Translations under genes and position numbers: made by a program
Part shown: piece after piece, positions 37,508 to 50,010 of the stretch
How positions within the stretch are numbered: the first letter of the stretch is position 1
How the letters are laid out: each line of letters starts with the position of its first letter
DNA from: Leptodactylus fallax
Taxonomy: Eukaryota > Chordata > Amphibia > Anura > Leptodactylidae
Length of the DNA: 64,000 nucleotides
NCBI GenBank assembly: GCA_947044405.1
Contig: CAMRHE010000077.1
Location: 3,286,001-3,350,000 of the forward strand
Direction of reading: 5' to 3'
The notes under the pieces: model-generated
The model's input: the letters and a program-made list of their open reading frames with translations, nothing else
The model's database searches: none
What the model was told of the DNA's origin: nothing

Positions 37508-40500
37508 CATTATATTATCCATCTTCAAATCTACCGTATATCTTATTAAATTTTCATTTTTCCTGGTAGTATTAAATTTGTTGTATTTGGGTGGTAAGAC
37601 CTACTAATTCCAAAAGTGAGACAGATTTTTCATGCATCTGAAAGCGAGACAGATGTTGGCGCATTGGAAAATGAAGGTCCATATGACTGAATCATAGATA
37701 TGTCTAAAACTACAAATGGGATTCCTAGTTTTAGACACACAGATTCACTCATTTTAAACAGATTTTCCAGTGGGGAACATTTTTTAACAATTTGCTCAGA
37801 ATGGGTTACTCAATGATTCCTTACCTTGACATGGTACCTCAGTGATCCCCCACCACTCCGCTTTGACTCTGCCCAGGCTCCCTCCAGGTCTCAGACCACA
37901 GGAAACGATTATTCAGCCAGTCACTGCAGCGCTGACTGACCTCACTCAGTAAGTGGCCAAGTGGCATTTGCTCTGGGACCAGGTAGTATAAGCCATCTGG
38001 GAACCTGGGCAGATTTGGAATGGGAATAGTGAGGTATCACTTCTTTTTTGTTTTTTATCTCATCATGAGTTGTTTTCAAGAAACATTTATCTGATGGAAA
38101 ACCCCTTTAACACCAGGCCTCTGTTTCCATATTAAGCACACAGTTCAGGGATACAGCAAGAAATGTTAATTTCCATTTTGCCTACTGTCCGCCCAATAAT
38201 ACTCAGAAGGACCAGAGGACTGGTCATCAGGTAGGGGGATACCTCACTGTCCCATTACATTGCTGGTGATATACACCAGTATTTATAATAATTGAAGAAC
38301 TAGAAAAGACCCCATCATACCCATATTGACCACCATGTAAAGCATTTCAGCCCCTCGTAGATGTCTCCCCATGCTCTTTCCTGTGTAATAATCCTATATC
38401 CTCGAATATCCAAATGAATGGACATTTAACATGGACTGTGGTTTGGTTTAGGAGTAGAAAGAGAAATGTATTTAATTCATTGTACAAGAGAAAGAAATGA
38501 AATGTGGGTCAGGGGTTGTGGGAAAACATATTCTTGCCTTGCATAATGATTTTAATGTTCTCCTCATGATTTCCTGTTTTTGAGGATACCGCTTTATTTA
38601 CGGCCCCAGCAGTCGTAATGACAGTTTGGCCAGACCAAAAGGGTTTGGGTCATTTCCACTGTGGCCATTGCTTTGGCCCTAGTCTTTTGTTTCTGGACCC
38701 TTTTGGCAACTATGAATGGTTCATCAGGTAGATGCCAATCATGGCGAAACGTTCCCTAAGGAAATTATGTATACAGCTCCTGTAGCCAAGAAGCTTTTAA
38801 AATATTTATCCTCACGACATGTTCTGTGAAAACTGAGATGCGAGGGCATGTGATGGCTTTTACTTCGGACAGCTACGTGACACTATAAGCTTGTAAATTT
38901 GATCTGTGCCCAAGCCAAGGAAATCGATTCACCCCTGATTCAATTGGGATTGATTTTTCTCTGTTACGCCCGGAGGCTCGGCCAAGTTGCCTACGTTTCT
39001 TTAGAGCATATACAACGTGCAAATGAAAGCACCAGGCAGTGATTTTGATCCATTGCTTTATATATTATGTCCTTCTTTTGTTCCAAGATTAATGTTAAGA
39101 TTTACACATCATGAAAAGGACATCAACTTGTGTTATCAGGTATGTGCACGAGAGTTCAACAGGTCAGTCAACACATACAGTACATGGGAAATGCATTATC
39201 CACACGTGACTATATCAATATCTCTGTGTCTTCAGGGAGAACATTTAGTGTCATATGTGATGACTTAAACATAAAATTTACCTTGTAAATGGGGAAAGGC
39301 ATTTTGTCATCGACTTCTTCACCTTTGTTCATTTACATTCAAGCATTTACTGTTACAAGGCCCATCGGGTACTATGAAAAGGTGGCCATTTGGAGGGCTG
39401 TGTTCTTCATAACCATGTGTAACCTCTGAAACGCTGCCCTTTCCTCTGAAACGCTGGTGGTGGTCCATGTTATAAAAGAGAAAATAATACAAATTGGATT
39501 TTTTTTTTTTTAAGTTATTGTGGAATTGGTTGCAGTTTTGTTTATACTAAGGAGACATTGTCCGGTGTGAAGCATTCATGAAATGAAGAAGGTTGCCAAG
39601 TAATGTGCCGTCTGTGGTGGGGGGGGGGGGAAGGTTAGTTTCTTCTGATCCATCACCTGTTGCAGTTTGAGACCCCCCCACATAGTAACTTTGAGTCAGG
39701 CCCAGGAATATTTTATTTCTGTAAAATCTCTGCCGACTTGCTGAATGATCAAAAATACATCTAGGTTCTGACCTCCTCCCTTTGATATGAAGACTACTTT
39801 TATCATTCTTCTACTAGAAAGATAAGGATAGCAGCTAGTGGCTAATGCTAGACCGTCCTTTTATGTTATGGCATATTATAATGTATGTCCGATGACTAAC
39901 CCTGTAATGGTGAGAGACAATGTATACATGAGTGTTAATGGATACATGGTATGTACAAAATAGCATCAATCAACAAACCTAATGTAGACTGTGGATGGAC
40001 TCTGTCTAGTTGGTCAATAGATGTTTACAAATGTGGGTACCTTCTGTATATTATATATTTTTGGCCATTTTGGATCATGAGGCCTTTACATGTTACAGTT
40101 AGTCTAGACAATACATTATAGGGGTTTTTCACTAACAACACTTATAACGTGTCCACAAGATAGAATATAAGCCAGAAATTATGGGGGACCCTCAGCAGTC
40201 ATGATAATGAGGGTCTCCATGTCCCCTGTGTAAATGAAGTGGTAGCATGCATGCATGACCACCACCCCATTCACTTCTATGGGACTGATGGTTATAGCCA
40301 AGAACAGCAATCTCTTAGTCCCATAGAGGTGAATGGATCAGTGGTCACACATTTGTACCACCACGAAATACAGCGGACTTGTGGACCTCCATTCTCGTAA
40401 TTCATGGGGTTCCCAGCATTTACACCCTCTGTGATCAGACACTTATTCGCTTTCATGTGGATAGAGAACAGGTATTAGCGTACATTCTTCACAGCCGATT

Positions 40501-41139
40501 TGTACCCGAGGGGCGGCTGTATTCACAAATCCCTCATACGTTGCAGTGTGTGTAGGGATCCATGAAAATCAACAAAAATAGAGCATGACCTAAATCGGTC
40601 ATGTGAATATGAATGCTTTTTACCGGCGAGGACGCAGCGATTCCTCCCTATGCCAGCACATCCCAGGTGACTCTTGGTGAGCAGTTTACACATAGTGCTC
40701 ATTGTTTTAGAATTTCTTTTCATCCAGCTTAGTGAAACAGCCAATTCTAACGGAGGCATGTTTAGATATTAGGTATTACAAAGTACTATTACAACATGGA
40801 TTTGGTTCCCTTTAATAACTTGTCTAAAAAGGCTGATTGTCACAGAAAACCTATTCAAAAACCCAATATGCTACAAGAAGGGGTCCTACATTCAGGAGTG
40901 CTCCTTACCCTGGAGGATCTGCCACAACCATGCATTACATGTACATTGACTTTAGCAGGAGCGGGATTTTTTTTAGATAGTGCTACTACAGGGGAAACAC
41001 TTGAACACTTGATACCTGATTCGCCCACAGTTTCTAACTGATCACTGAGGGATCCAGCAGCTACAGACCAGGTAGTCTGTTCATTGTTGGCAGACTCTTC
41101 AAAAAAGGATTATCCAGAGGGCATACCCCCAGTAAGAGT
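37373..41139. other. Intron sequence with microsatellites and one T2-type end
   Basis: (AT)n at about 37478-37504, a run of 12 G at 39619-39630 and a T2-type right end (aaaacccctttaac) at 38098-38111. No exon-like frame. Confidence 0.5.
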
Positions 41140-41757
41140 ACATTCACACTGGGGTTAGACGGTACAGTGGGAAATACGCCTATACCACTGTCTAGGCTTT
41201 TTGTGGCATGTGTTGCCTGTAGGTGTCCAGGTTAAAAAAAAACAAACCCATAAACGATTGCACAGCACATACCATAGTTCGTCTTTTTTGATGGATTAGT
41301 AAATGGGTGTCCGTCAAAAAAAACTGTCCGTTTGTGTACGTTTTTGACAAATCCGTTTTTTTCCCCCTTTCTTCATTCTGAGCATGCGCGGAGAAAAATG
41401 AAGAGGGAAACAAGTATTGCAAAACGGACACCAACAGATGACTATCCGTTGGTAATCCGTTTGTGTTCGGCTTCATGGACCTCAATGTTAAAAAAAAAAA
41501 AAACAGATTTGTTGCTGTCCGTTGTGTATCCTTATTTTTTGGACGGAGCAAATTGTTGCAAGTCTGACTTTTGTCTCCGCCCCAAAGAGCGGATACACAG
41601 TGGAAATGCTCAAAACGTACATCTGCGGATTGCTTTAAAAACCCATTGAAATCAATGGTTTTTTTAACAACCTGTTCCAAATCAGTTTTTATGGTCTTTA
41701 GATGGATGAAAGAAACTGTTCCATGCAGAGACCACAGCGCAGGTGTGAACGCAGCCT
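41140..41757. mobile_element. Foldback MITE, GTCCGTT-rich family
   Basis: Left tacattcacactgggg, right gcaggtgtgaacgcagcctt. The interior shares tgagcatgcgcgg, gtccgtttgtgt and caatgttaaaaaa with the 53903 unit. Confidence 0.75.
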
Positions 41758-42603
41758 TACAAACTTTGGGAATCAATCGTTATACTTGGAAAGCCCCGCT
41801 ATGCTACAGTGTTACCTAACTCTGGATCATTAGTGTTAATGTCTTAAGGAAAACAGTTAGACATTGTTGAAGTGATGTACTGCTTGGAGCAAGTAAATGA
41901 AGAACACATTAGCCGTATACTCATGCAGCTTGTAGTATAAGGTTCTTGTTAGGCAGCTGTTATTTATATCACTGCCTGGGAGAATGTGAGAAGCAAGCAC
42001 ATCTACAGGGTATAGCTGATGTGTGCCGCTTTGGCATTGTGTCCTTGTACCTTCTGCGAAATGACAGCGCCTCACCTGGTTTGTGGGAGTACCAGCGTTT
42101 ACGATAGATCATTTGATGTATGCCCACTACAGTGCAATCCTTTATCATGATACGTCCCATCAGATCAGACAGTCACAGTATTATTAACCGTGCCCGGCTC
42201 AGGATATGGGGTTTCTATATCTTCACAATGATTTGTGCTTTAAAGAACTTTTTCATCTCGCTTGTGGCTAAGACTGGTCCAGGCAAGAAGATGTCATTGC
42301 TCATTACGCTCGTTATGGTAATTAGAAGGCTGGTATGGGTCCTCCGACACACAGCCCTGAGCTCTAGCTCAGCATGTTAACATCTGTTAGTTTGACCTCT
42401 GTAGGGGTGAAATGACAACATCTGACAGCATCTCCTCTCGGGCGTCCTGTACAATCCTCTGTACAGGAGTGATCTTATAGGAGTATTTATCTCCTTTCCA
42501 GAAGAGGCAAATTAAGAAAATGTATTAATGTGAACAAATGCAAGTAGTGACACTTGAAGGAATGTATGAAAATTGGGATTTGAAAAGAAATACTATCTAT
42601 ATA
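41758..42603. other. Intron sequence, nothing recognised
   Basis: No element ends or exon signals seen. Confidence 0.5.
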
Positions 42604-42985
42604 TACCGGTGCATCTCAATAAATTAGAATATCTTTGAAACGTTCATTCATTTCAGTAATTCAGTAATACAATCCATAATCAGCGTCTTCCATGATTGTG
42701 TGTCCTACTGAACCAGACTGAGGGACCATTTAAAGGCTTAGGAAACCTTGGCAGGTGACACTGAATTTACAATACTGAACTTTTTTACAATATTCAAATT
42801 TTCTTAGATTTGGGTTTTCATTACCTGTAATCCATAATCAACATTTACAGAAATAAAACACTTGAAATAGAACACTCAGTGTGTAAAGAATCTAGAAAAT
42901 ATAGGAGGTCACTTTTTTTTAAAATTTAATTACTGAAAGAAATAAACGTTTCAAAGATATTCTAATTTATTGAGATGCTCCTGTA
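42604..42985. mobile_element. Short Tc1/mariner-type MITE, 378 bp
   Basis: The unit 42606-42983 is flanked by TA on both sides. Terminal inverted repeats of about 57 bp read (c)GGTGCATCTCAATAAATTAG on the left and its complement at 42924-42983. No coding frame is left inside. TA duplication plus TIRs suggests a non-autonomous Tc1/mariner element. Confidence 0.8.
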
Positions 42986-43201
42986 GATATAAAAAGGCCC
43001 GTGTGTATATATGTATATGTATCATATACCGTGTGGGGGGCTAAAAAAAGCAGTCATATAACATGTGATTGTTCAGAAAAAGGCGGTCATATACAGTGTG
43101 ATGGGCCAGAAAAAGTGGGTCATATACCATCTGATGGGCCAGAAATACATATGATACAAATATATATATATTAAAAAAAAATGTTATCCTGGGCAACCCC
43201 T
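42986..43201. other. Short degenerate repeat and T2-type right end
   Basis: A 38-40 bp unit with (a)gtcatata(c)cgtgtga..ggccagaaa recurs about three times at 43020-43145. It is followed by gggcaacccct + TTAA at 43202. Confidence 0.65.
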
Positions 43202-43204
43202 TTA

Positions 43205-43391
43205 AGGGTATGTTCACAAAGAGAAATTAGGAGCTGATTTGAGGTGGATTCAACCTCAAAATCACCTCCAAATTCCAACCTAAGTCTGCCTCCCATTGTA
43301 TTCAATTGCAGGCAAAGACCAAACCAGGGCGCTGAAAAAATAGTCTGCTTCAAATACCTCTGGACTTTCCGCAGTGTGAACAAACCCTTAT
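43205..43391. mobile_element. MITE with GGGTATGTTCACA end
   Basis: aagggtatgttcacaaagag on the left, ccgcagtgtgaacaaaccct on the right, and an inner hairpin gaggtggattcaacctc. Confidence 0.8.
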
Positions 43392-44939
43392 GGTTCTTCA
43401 TACATCCTGGCAATGCAGTTGTTACCGCGATTCGCCTGTATTCACACATTTAGTCAGCACCTACTGCTAATTTCCGAACTGCATCGGTACTGTTGCTATT
43501 GCTTCAAATAGGAGTACAGGTGGCGTCTAGGAATGAGAGTATGAAGGATGTGGCTGGGAGACATGTTATGGTCAAATCACTTTTTTGTGCTTTGTTTACT
43601 GCAGAATTTCAGCTTAATGCAAAAAAATAGAATTTCAGGTGTATAGATGCAGTTTTTGAAGACAAAACCACGAGTGGACTAAAAAAAGAGAAGTACAGTC
43701 TGTCCTTGATATGTTCTGTACCTTTATAACCCATACCTGTTTTGGACTTCAAAAAATGCAAACACATCCCTAGGCCCCCTGCACATGGATAACTACAGTC
43801 TTGAAAATTCTGGACTGAATCTGTTCCAGAGACCAGGACTTCTTGCATCATAGCATTTAGTACGGGACAGTAGATCCACGAGGAGACAGGGACCCAGATC
43901 CCTAATGATGCAAGGAGTCCTGGTCTCCGGACCAGATTCAGTCCATATTTAGCAGACCATATTTGCCTGTGTGCCAAGGGAATTAAGCTGAAGTCACAAG
44001 TGGCGTGCATGCTGCAGAATTTCCGACAGCGAATTTCATCAGCATATTTTCCTGACCACCAGCACCGAAAAACCACTGCAAATCAGGTGCAAATTTTTGC
44101 ATAGCATAGGCTGAAAGCTGCTGGTAAACCCTCCAGCAATAATTGACATGCTGTGGGTTTTAGTTGCTGCTTGTAGATAAGATTTAGTGAGACTAATCCA
44201 CTATGCTGCTACTGTACATTGCAGTGGTAAGTGTGCAGTAGCTGACCTACAGCGATTACGCCCATATGGCCTTAGTTTTAATAGTCTTTAGTTATGCATT
44301 ACTTTCTAAAAATGGCACGTATTTTCATATTGAGGTATGTAAACTTGTCAGTACAAGTATACACCTTATCTCACAAATTCATTTATCCACGTTTGATTTT
44401 TCTAGAATTTCTGCAGGTTTTAAATATGTATTTGCTTTACAGTTCATCCATCTGAAACCTAATAGACCAGATCAGTGATGTAGAGAGTTGTAGGTTTAGA
44501 CTGCTGAATCTGTGTGGGTGGCTATATGTATGACCCAGCTACACTCACATAAACTTGTACATGTGACTACTGGCTGCCTGAACGAACCCAAAATCCATCA
44601 TAATAAGATCCCTCATATTTCTGAATGAGATATACTTCCCTTATTTATATAGTAACATTGAAAAATGTTACATTTTGAAAATACAGAAATCCTTAAATTG
44701 TTAGCTCATAAATATCCCCTTTGTCACAAAAATCATTCTTATACAAATGAGCTCCCTCTCAAAGAAAGCTTTGCCTATAGCACCCTCTGAAGTCAGCAAT
44801 CCGATAAGTCAATGGCCGACCTTTTAATCAGGTCTTGGGATTCAACTGGAATGTAAGCCAAACTCGGCATGTCTCTGCAGACAGCTGTCTCAGGGTGACT
44901 GCCCTTCATCACTGGTTTGGCTGGGTAAGAGACCTTTGT
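43392..44939. other. Intron sequence, one worn MITE
   Basis: A 43-bp inverted duplication around gatccctaatgatgcaag and ggtctccggaccagattcag (43800-43945) and a worn GGCC-type unit near 43980-44275. Nothing coding. Confidence 0.5.
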
Positions 44940-45276
44940 GCACAGTTCTTCCACCTCTACCATCTCCATCTCTTTGCACCCTTCAATAGATGCAGCTCCA
45001 TTGACTCTAGCGCACTTCAGATTTTTTCCTCTAGCCCTCACTATTCCCAAGCAATCAGTTCTGCTTTCTGCTGTCAGGTAGGTGGTCTCTGTGTGTCTGC
45101 TCTAGCCTGGGACCGCCCATATGACAGGAAAGAGTATGATTGAGCTGAAAGTAACTGAAATGATTGCTTGTGAATGGTGAGGGCTATAGAAAACATTTCA
45201 ACTGCACCGTATCAATGAAGCCGCGCCTATTGAAGGATGCAAAGAGATGGTGGAGGTGGTGAAAGGTTCTCTTTAA
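44940..45276. mobile_element. T2-type foldback MITE, same subfamily
   Basis: The right end is intact: GGTGAAAGGTTCTCT + TTAA (45273-45276). The left arm has atctctttgcacccttcaat. The left terminus is lost near 44940. Confidence 0.8.
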
Positions 45277-46074
45277 GGAGGGTGTGAAAAGTCTTATAGG
45301 CCATGCAAATGCACCTCTGTATTAAAAAAATGTCCCATGACATTCAGTGACAGCTGGAATCTGATTGTTCTGTGTAGGTGTATATATACTGTATATATAA
45401 GTCAGTTGCTTTGACTTTTAGAACGGTCCACATGACTCAGCTAACATTGGGGGAGTGTACCGTAGGCCGCCATTAGTTTATTTTATAGACCTACCTGCTG
45501 GCACTCCTCTTCTTCTTACGCTTATATAAAAGCATTGAGGTTACGCAGCACACACAGAGAATGCCCATTACGGAAGTGTCAGAGTCATTTTACAGAGCAA
45601 GCATTTCTTTTCATGCTCTTCTAAATTGCCCTACTTCTGCTGATTTTTCACAAGGCAAGTTTTTGTGCCAGAAATGTTTTCGGTAATGAGCTTTCTTACT
45701 GTCTGCATTTATTTTTGTTTGTAGTGATTTGAAAAAGATTCTGGCAGTTTTATCTTGTTTCTGTATTTAAGGATAAAAAGTATTTTCTACTAATTTTTCT
45801 TAATATTTCCAGGATGCTAAATTCAGACTTTTTGAAGTACTTAACCCATTTCTGCTCTGTAGCACATATAGTATATACCAGTGATGGCGAACCTTTTAGA
45901 GACGGAGTGCCCAAACTGCAACCCAAAACCCACTTATCGCAAAGTGCCAACACGGCAATTTAACCTTAAATTAACCAGGATCTGTTTTATAGTGACCGTG
46001 CAATGTTATTACAGCCTGTACTAATATCACATGTCTGCTATAAAACAGATACTGTGTGATATAAATAGTGAAGG

Positions 46075-46695
46075 GCCCCCACATAGTACAATTCGATCTG
46101 AAGTGGCCCCCAGATAGTACTATATGCACCAGAATGGCCCCCAGACAGTATTATATGCTTCACAGTGGGGCCCCACACAGTAGTATATGCTTCACAGTGG
46201 GGCCCCACACAGTAGTATATGCTTCACAGTGGGGCCCCACACAGTAGTATATGCTTCACAGTGGGGCCCCACACAGTAGTATATGCTTCACAGTGGGGCC
46301 CCACACAGTAGTATATGCTTCACAGTGGGGCCCCACACAGTAGTATATGCTTCACAGTGGGGCCCCACACAGTAGTATATGCTTCACAGTGGGGCCCCAC
46401 ACAGTAGTATATGCTTTACAGTGGGGCCCCACACAGTAGCATATGCTTCACAGTGGGGCCCCACACAGTAGCATATGCTTTACAGTTGGGCCCCACACAG
46501 TAGTATAAGCTTTACAGTGGGGCCCCACACTGTATTAGATGCTTCACAGTGGGGCCCCACAGCAGCATATGCTTCACAGTGGGGCCCCACACAGTACTAT
46601 ATGCTCCACAGTGGGGCCCCACACAGTAGCATATGCTTCACAGTGGGGCCCCACACAGTAGCATATGCTTCACAGTAGGCCCCTACACAGTAGTT
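46075..46695. repeat. 32-bp minisatellite inside the hAT element
   Basis: About 19 units with a 32-bp period; for example cacagtgggg starts at 46161 and again at 46193. Each unit carries the 12-bp palindrome GTGGGGCCCCAC followed by acagtagtatatgcttca. Middle units are nearly identical, while outer units (46080-46150, 46500-46695) drift. Because 32 is not a multiple of 3, repeat-encoded open frames here are artefacts. Confidence 0.95.
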
Positions 46696-46818
46696 TATAT
46701 TACTTACCTAGTCCCATGAAGAGCTGCAGTCCCACGAAGAACATCCTCCTCCTCCCACTCGCGTGCGCTGATGAATGACGTCATCACGCCTGCGTCGGGA
46801 CAGAGGTTACGCTCAGCA

Positions 46819-46858
46819 GTCAGTGTAGGCCGCGGTCCGGACCGCGGCCTACACTGAC
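46819..46858. repeat. 40-bp perfect palindrome in the hAT element
   Basis: Two 20-bp arms with no spacer, centred between 46838 and 46839 on GGTCC/GGACC. A second inverted repeat follows at 46877-46928, with arms starting gatcgctcactaa around a 12-nt loop. Both lie in the CpG-rich right part of the hAT element. Confidence 0.9.
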
Positions 46859-47220
46859 AGCTCAGCCGAAAGACGCGATCGCTCACTAATAGGGAATCCT
46901 GTACCGGATTTCCCGTTAGTGAGCGATCATGGCGATGGCGCGCATGCCAACTGAGAGGGCTCTGCGTGCCCTCTCTGGCACGCGTGCCATAGGTTCGCCA
47001 TCACGGGTATATACAGTACATTGCAAATATCAGAGCTGCTTCTATCTATCTATCTATCCATATATGTACTAGGGGTAAACTGGTAGGTAATGCTTATTAA
47101 AATGCTTTAAAAATATGGTAAAGTTAAGGCCCAAAGAGAAAAAAAAACACATTTTATGAAATAAACATTATTAAATAAGGAATAGGGCTGGTTTTCAGGC
47201 TATTGTGCCCATTTGTAAGT

Positions 47221-47600
47221 CTAAGGGTATGTTCACATGTAGGAATTTGACACAGATTTTGAGGCTGATTCCCTCTCAGAATCAGGTCCAAAAAGGCCCC
47301 ATGTGGCGGAAATTCAGTATTTTTTGTTGCAGATTTTGCTGCGGTGTTTTGAGCCAAAACCAGAAGGGAATTTAACAGAAGAGAAATGTCTGAATGCTTC
47401 CTTTTATATTTCCCATTCCTTTTCAAGCCACTTTTGACCTTGGCTCAAAAAACTGCAACAAAAGACGCCGCGTTTCTGCAATGTGAGGCCTTAGCCTGAA
47501 TCTGCCTCGCGTTGTATTCTATGTGCGCTGAAAACATAAGCATGCTGCTCGATGTTGCTGTGGATTCTGCTGCTTGTCAGCCACAGAACCCACAGCGAGA
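47221..47600. mobile_element. GGGTATGTTCACA-type MITE with a nested GGCC-type MITE
   Basis: The outer unit begins taagggtatgttcacatg and resumes at cctgaatctgcctcgcgttg. The insert at about 47294-47495 has ends aaggccccatgtggcgg and gcaatgtgaggcctta, with inner arms gttttgagccaaaac and tggctcaaaaaactg. Confidence 0.8.
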
Positions 47601-47691
47601 GACTCTTGGCTGACTAGCCGCAATCTAATTTCATTTTTAGGAAGCACTTATTTTCCCCATGAAGTATCAATGCTGGAGCTTCTTTTCTTAG

Positions 47692-47870
47692 GCTATGTTC
47701 ACATCTGCGTCTGAGATCCCGCCACCGAAATCGCCAGAAATCAGCGGAGAGAAAAGTCCTGCACAAAGGAAGACCCTGCATCTATGGGGTCCGCGGGTAA
47801 CCTTTGTTTTAGTGGACGGAATCTTTGTCATCAACAACCAAGAGCCCAGCAAAAGTGTCAACCTAGGCCT
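47692..47870. mobile_element. Foldback MITE, GGTTCACATCTGCG type, worn
   Basis: taggctatgttcacatctgcg on the left, agtgtcaacctaggcct on the right, with gcggagagaaaagtcctgc in the complementary orientation. Confidence 0.75.
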
Positions 47871-48147
47871 CATTCCTCTCTTATTCATCCTAGAAGTATA
47901 TAAATAGACAACTATTCCACTTGTTCAAGGGAGTGCTCCTACACAGTCTAGCACTAGCAGCACTGATTGGAGAATTTCAGAATGTTCAGAAACACATGCT
48001 TTACTGGTAACACCCACTTGTCATTTTATTAGATATCCAGAAGGAATAACAGGAGTTCGGCACATTATAAGAGAAGATGTTCCAGAATTGTTATATTGTG
48101 GGAAATACAATTATTTACTACAACATACATGTCAGAAGAGCTGACAG

Positions 48148-48628
48148 GTCCTCTTTAAATTCTCCACATGCGACAAGCCCTTTAATTATTTTTGTTATCA
48201 GTGTATTCTAGAATAATCATCTCTCCTTCCATGTTTAACACGCGCAGTTCTTCCTTATTTGGTGGAGGATGAGGTGACGGCAGCTTTTGAGCCTCTCAAT
48301 AGGCAGGTGTTCTTGAAGAAACAGGACAGAGTAAGTGTGTTATTTGTCAATCAAAGCGCTTTTCTCTGTAGATTTAACCACACACTAACGGCAATGGAAA
48401 GTCACTTGCAGTAATGAGGCATTTACAGGCAGCTATGTGCGGCATGTACTCACTCCAGCAGATTCTCACATAAAAGCAGGGTGTTTTACTAGTAAAAAGA
48501 CAAGGATAGATGGATGATAATTATATTTTATATCAGACCCGATCGCCTTGTGTAATATACTGTGAAAAATGGTAATTTTTTTTTATTTTAATAATTTCAA
48601 ATATAAATATGAATAATATATGTATGTA

Positions 48629-48663
<35 letters not shown>

Positions 48664-49055
48664 CAAAATTTTCTACAACCCATTGCAGGGAAAATTGCTT
48701 CCTGTTCAGGCATACAGATCTTTTTGGTTCCCAGTTTTGGAACTCTTATGCCATCATCCAGAGCATTGTACTGCTGAAATTGGCTTTTGCTCTGGTGAAC
48801 TGACCAGCGGGCACTAGGCAACAGGGAATTGATGGAATATCAGTTTGGCTTTTTATTTTCCCATAGTCTTCTGGGTACCTTTTAATTATAATTCATTTGC
48901 CAGACAACCTCTTTAATCCCTTTTTGACACCCCCCTCCATTTTTACATTTAACAGCAAAATTTCCATAAACTGCATTACTGCATTAAACTGCAGACCAGT
49001 CTACAAACTTAAGATCACATTAATGGTACTTAAAAAAAAAAAAAAAAAAATTATG
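48148..49055. other. Intron sequence with (TG)n and poly-A tracts
   Basis: A T2-type right end (aggtcctctttaaa) at 48147-48159, TGTATG then (TG)n at 48621-48662, and poly-A at 49031-49050. Nothing coding. Confidence 0.6.
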
Positions 49056-50010
49056 CTATAGACCAGGGGTCGGCAACCCCCGGCACGCCTGCCAAGAATG
49101 GCACGTGAGTCTCATTTCCCTGGCACGGCAGCGGAGTCCTCACCCAGCAGTTTCGATAGGACCAAACACGGCCGAAACGAAACTGCTATTATTATACTGT
49201 GGGGTATCTTCAGAGCCCAGAGTCTAAGCAGCGGAGCCCCCGGGGAGGTTATCAAACATAAAAATCAATGATAACTCACCTTCCTTGGATCTGCAGCTGC
49301 TCTGTGCTCTTCGGGCGCTTCTGCCTGACGTTAGAAACAGCTGACAGGGCCTCAGGGGTCACGTCCGATGTCATTACGCATAATGACGCGATGTGACCCC
49401 TGAGACTCAATAAGCGGTCGCTGACTACAGGCAGAAACGCCCTAAGAGTACACAGCGACTGCGGAGCGAAGGAAAAGGTGAGGAACATTGTTTTTTATGT
49501 TTGTCACCCCTCTTGGCCCTCCACGTATTATACTCTGGGGTCTGAAGAGACCCCACAGTATAATAATAGTTAGTGAGTGGTGACAATTGGAATATTATAA
49601 AAGTAGAATATTATACTGTGTGCAGGGGCCACTAGAGACATAATACCGTGTGCAGGGGCCACTATGGGACATATACCGGTGCAGGGACCACTACAGGACA
49701 TAATACGTTGTGCAGGGACCGCTATGGGACATAATACCATGTGCAGGAGCCGCTATGGGACATAATACCGTGGGCAGGGGCCGCTAAGGAACATAATACC
49801 GTGTGCAGGGGCCACTATGGGACATAATACCGTGTGCAGGGGCCGTTATGGGACATAATACCGTATGCAGAGACCGCTATGGGACATAATACTGTGTGCA
49901 GGGGTCGTCAGACTTACAATTATTGACCGGCACTCCGAGTACCTCAACTTTGACTATTTAATCAAAATCGGCACGCCGAACAAAAAAGGTTGCCTACCCT
50001 TGATGTAGAC
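49056..50010. mobile_element. hAT-type element A of a tandem pair, with internal minisatellite
   Basis: The element runs 49064-50002, from CAGGGGTCGGCAAC to GTTGCCTACCCTTG. The left flank is ctatagac (49056-49063) and the right flank atgtagac (50003-50010), 6 of 8 matching. Subterminal cggcacgcc motifs occur near both ends. The left half is GC-rich and the right half is a 31-bp tandem array. No transposase frame. Confidence 0.8.
49600..49905. repeat. 31-bp minisatellite inside hAT element A
   Basis: About ten units with a 31-bp period (gtgtgcagg at 49801 and 49832), core ataataccgtgtgcagggg followed by ccgctatgggac. Units differ by a few bases, mostly at CpG sites. Confidence 0.9.

Larger units (their letters stand above)
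45871..47014. mobile_element. hAT-type non-autonomous transposon with exact 8-bp target duplication
   Basis: The element runs 45879-47006 (1,128 bp) and is flanked on both sides by gtatatac (45871-45878 and 47007-47014). Ends are CAGTGATGGCGAACC and GGTTCGCCATCACGG, inverted with one mismatch in 15. An 8-bp duplication with CAG.. ends is the hAT signature. It holds a 32-bp minisatellite and a GC-rich palindromic right part, and no transposase frame. Confidence 0.88.

Noticed and set aside
46475..46678. Repetitive peptide frame over the minisatellite
   Set aside because: The 32-bp period is not a multiple of 3, so the frame is an accident of the array.
46161..46700. CRISPR-like regular array
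   Set aside because: Units are contiguous tandem repeats with no unique spacers, inside a hAT transposon of a vertebrate genome.
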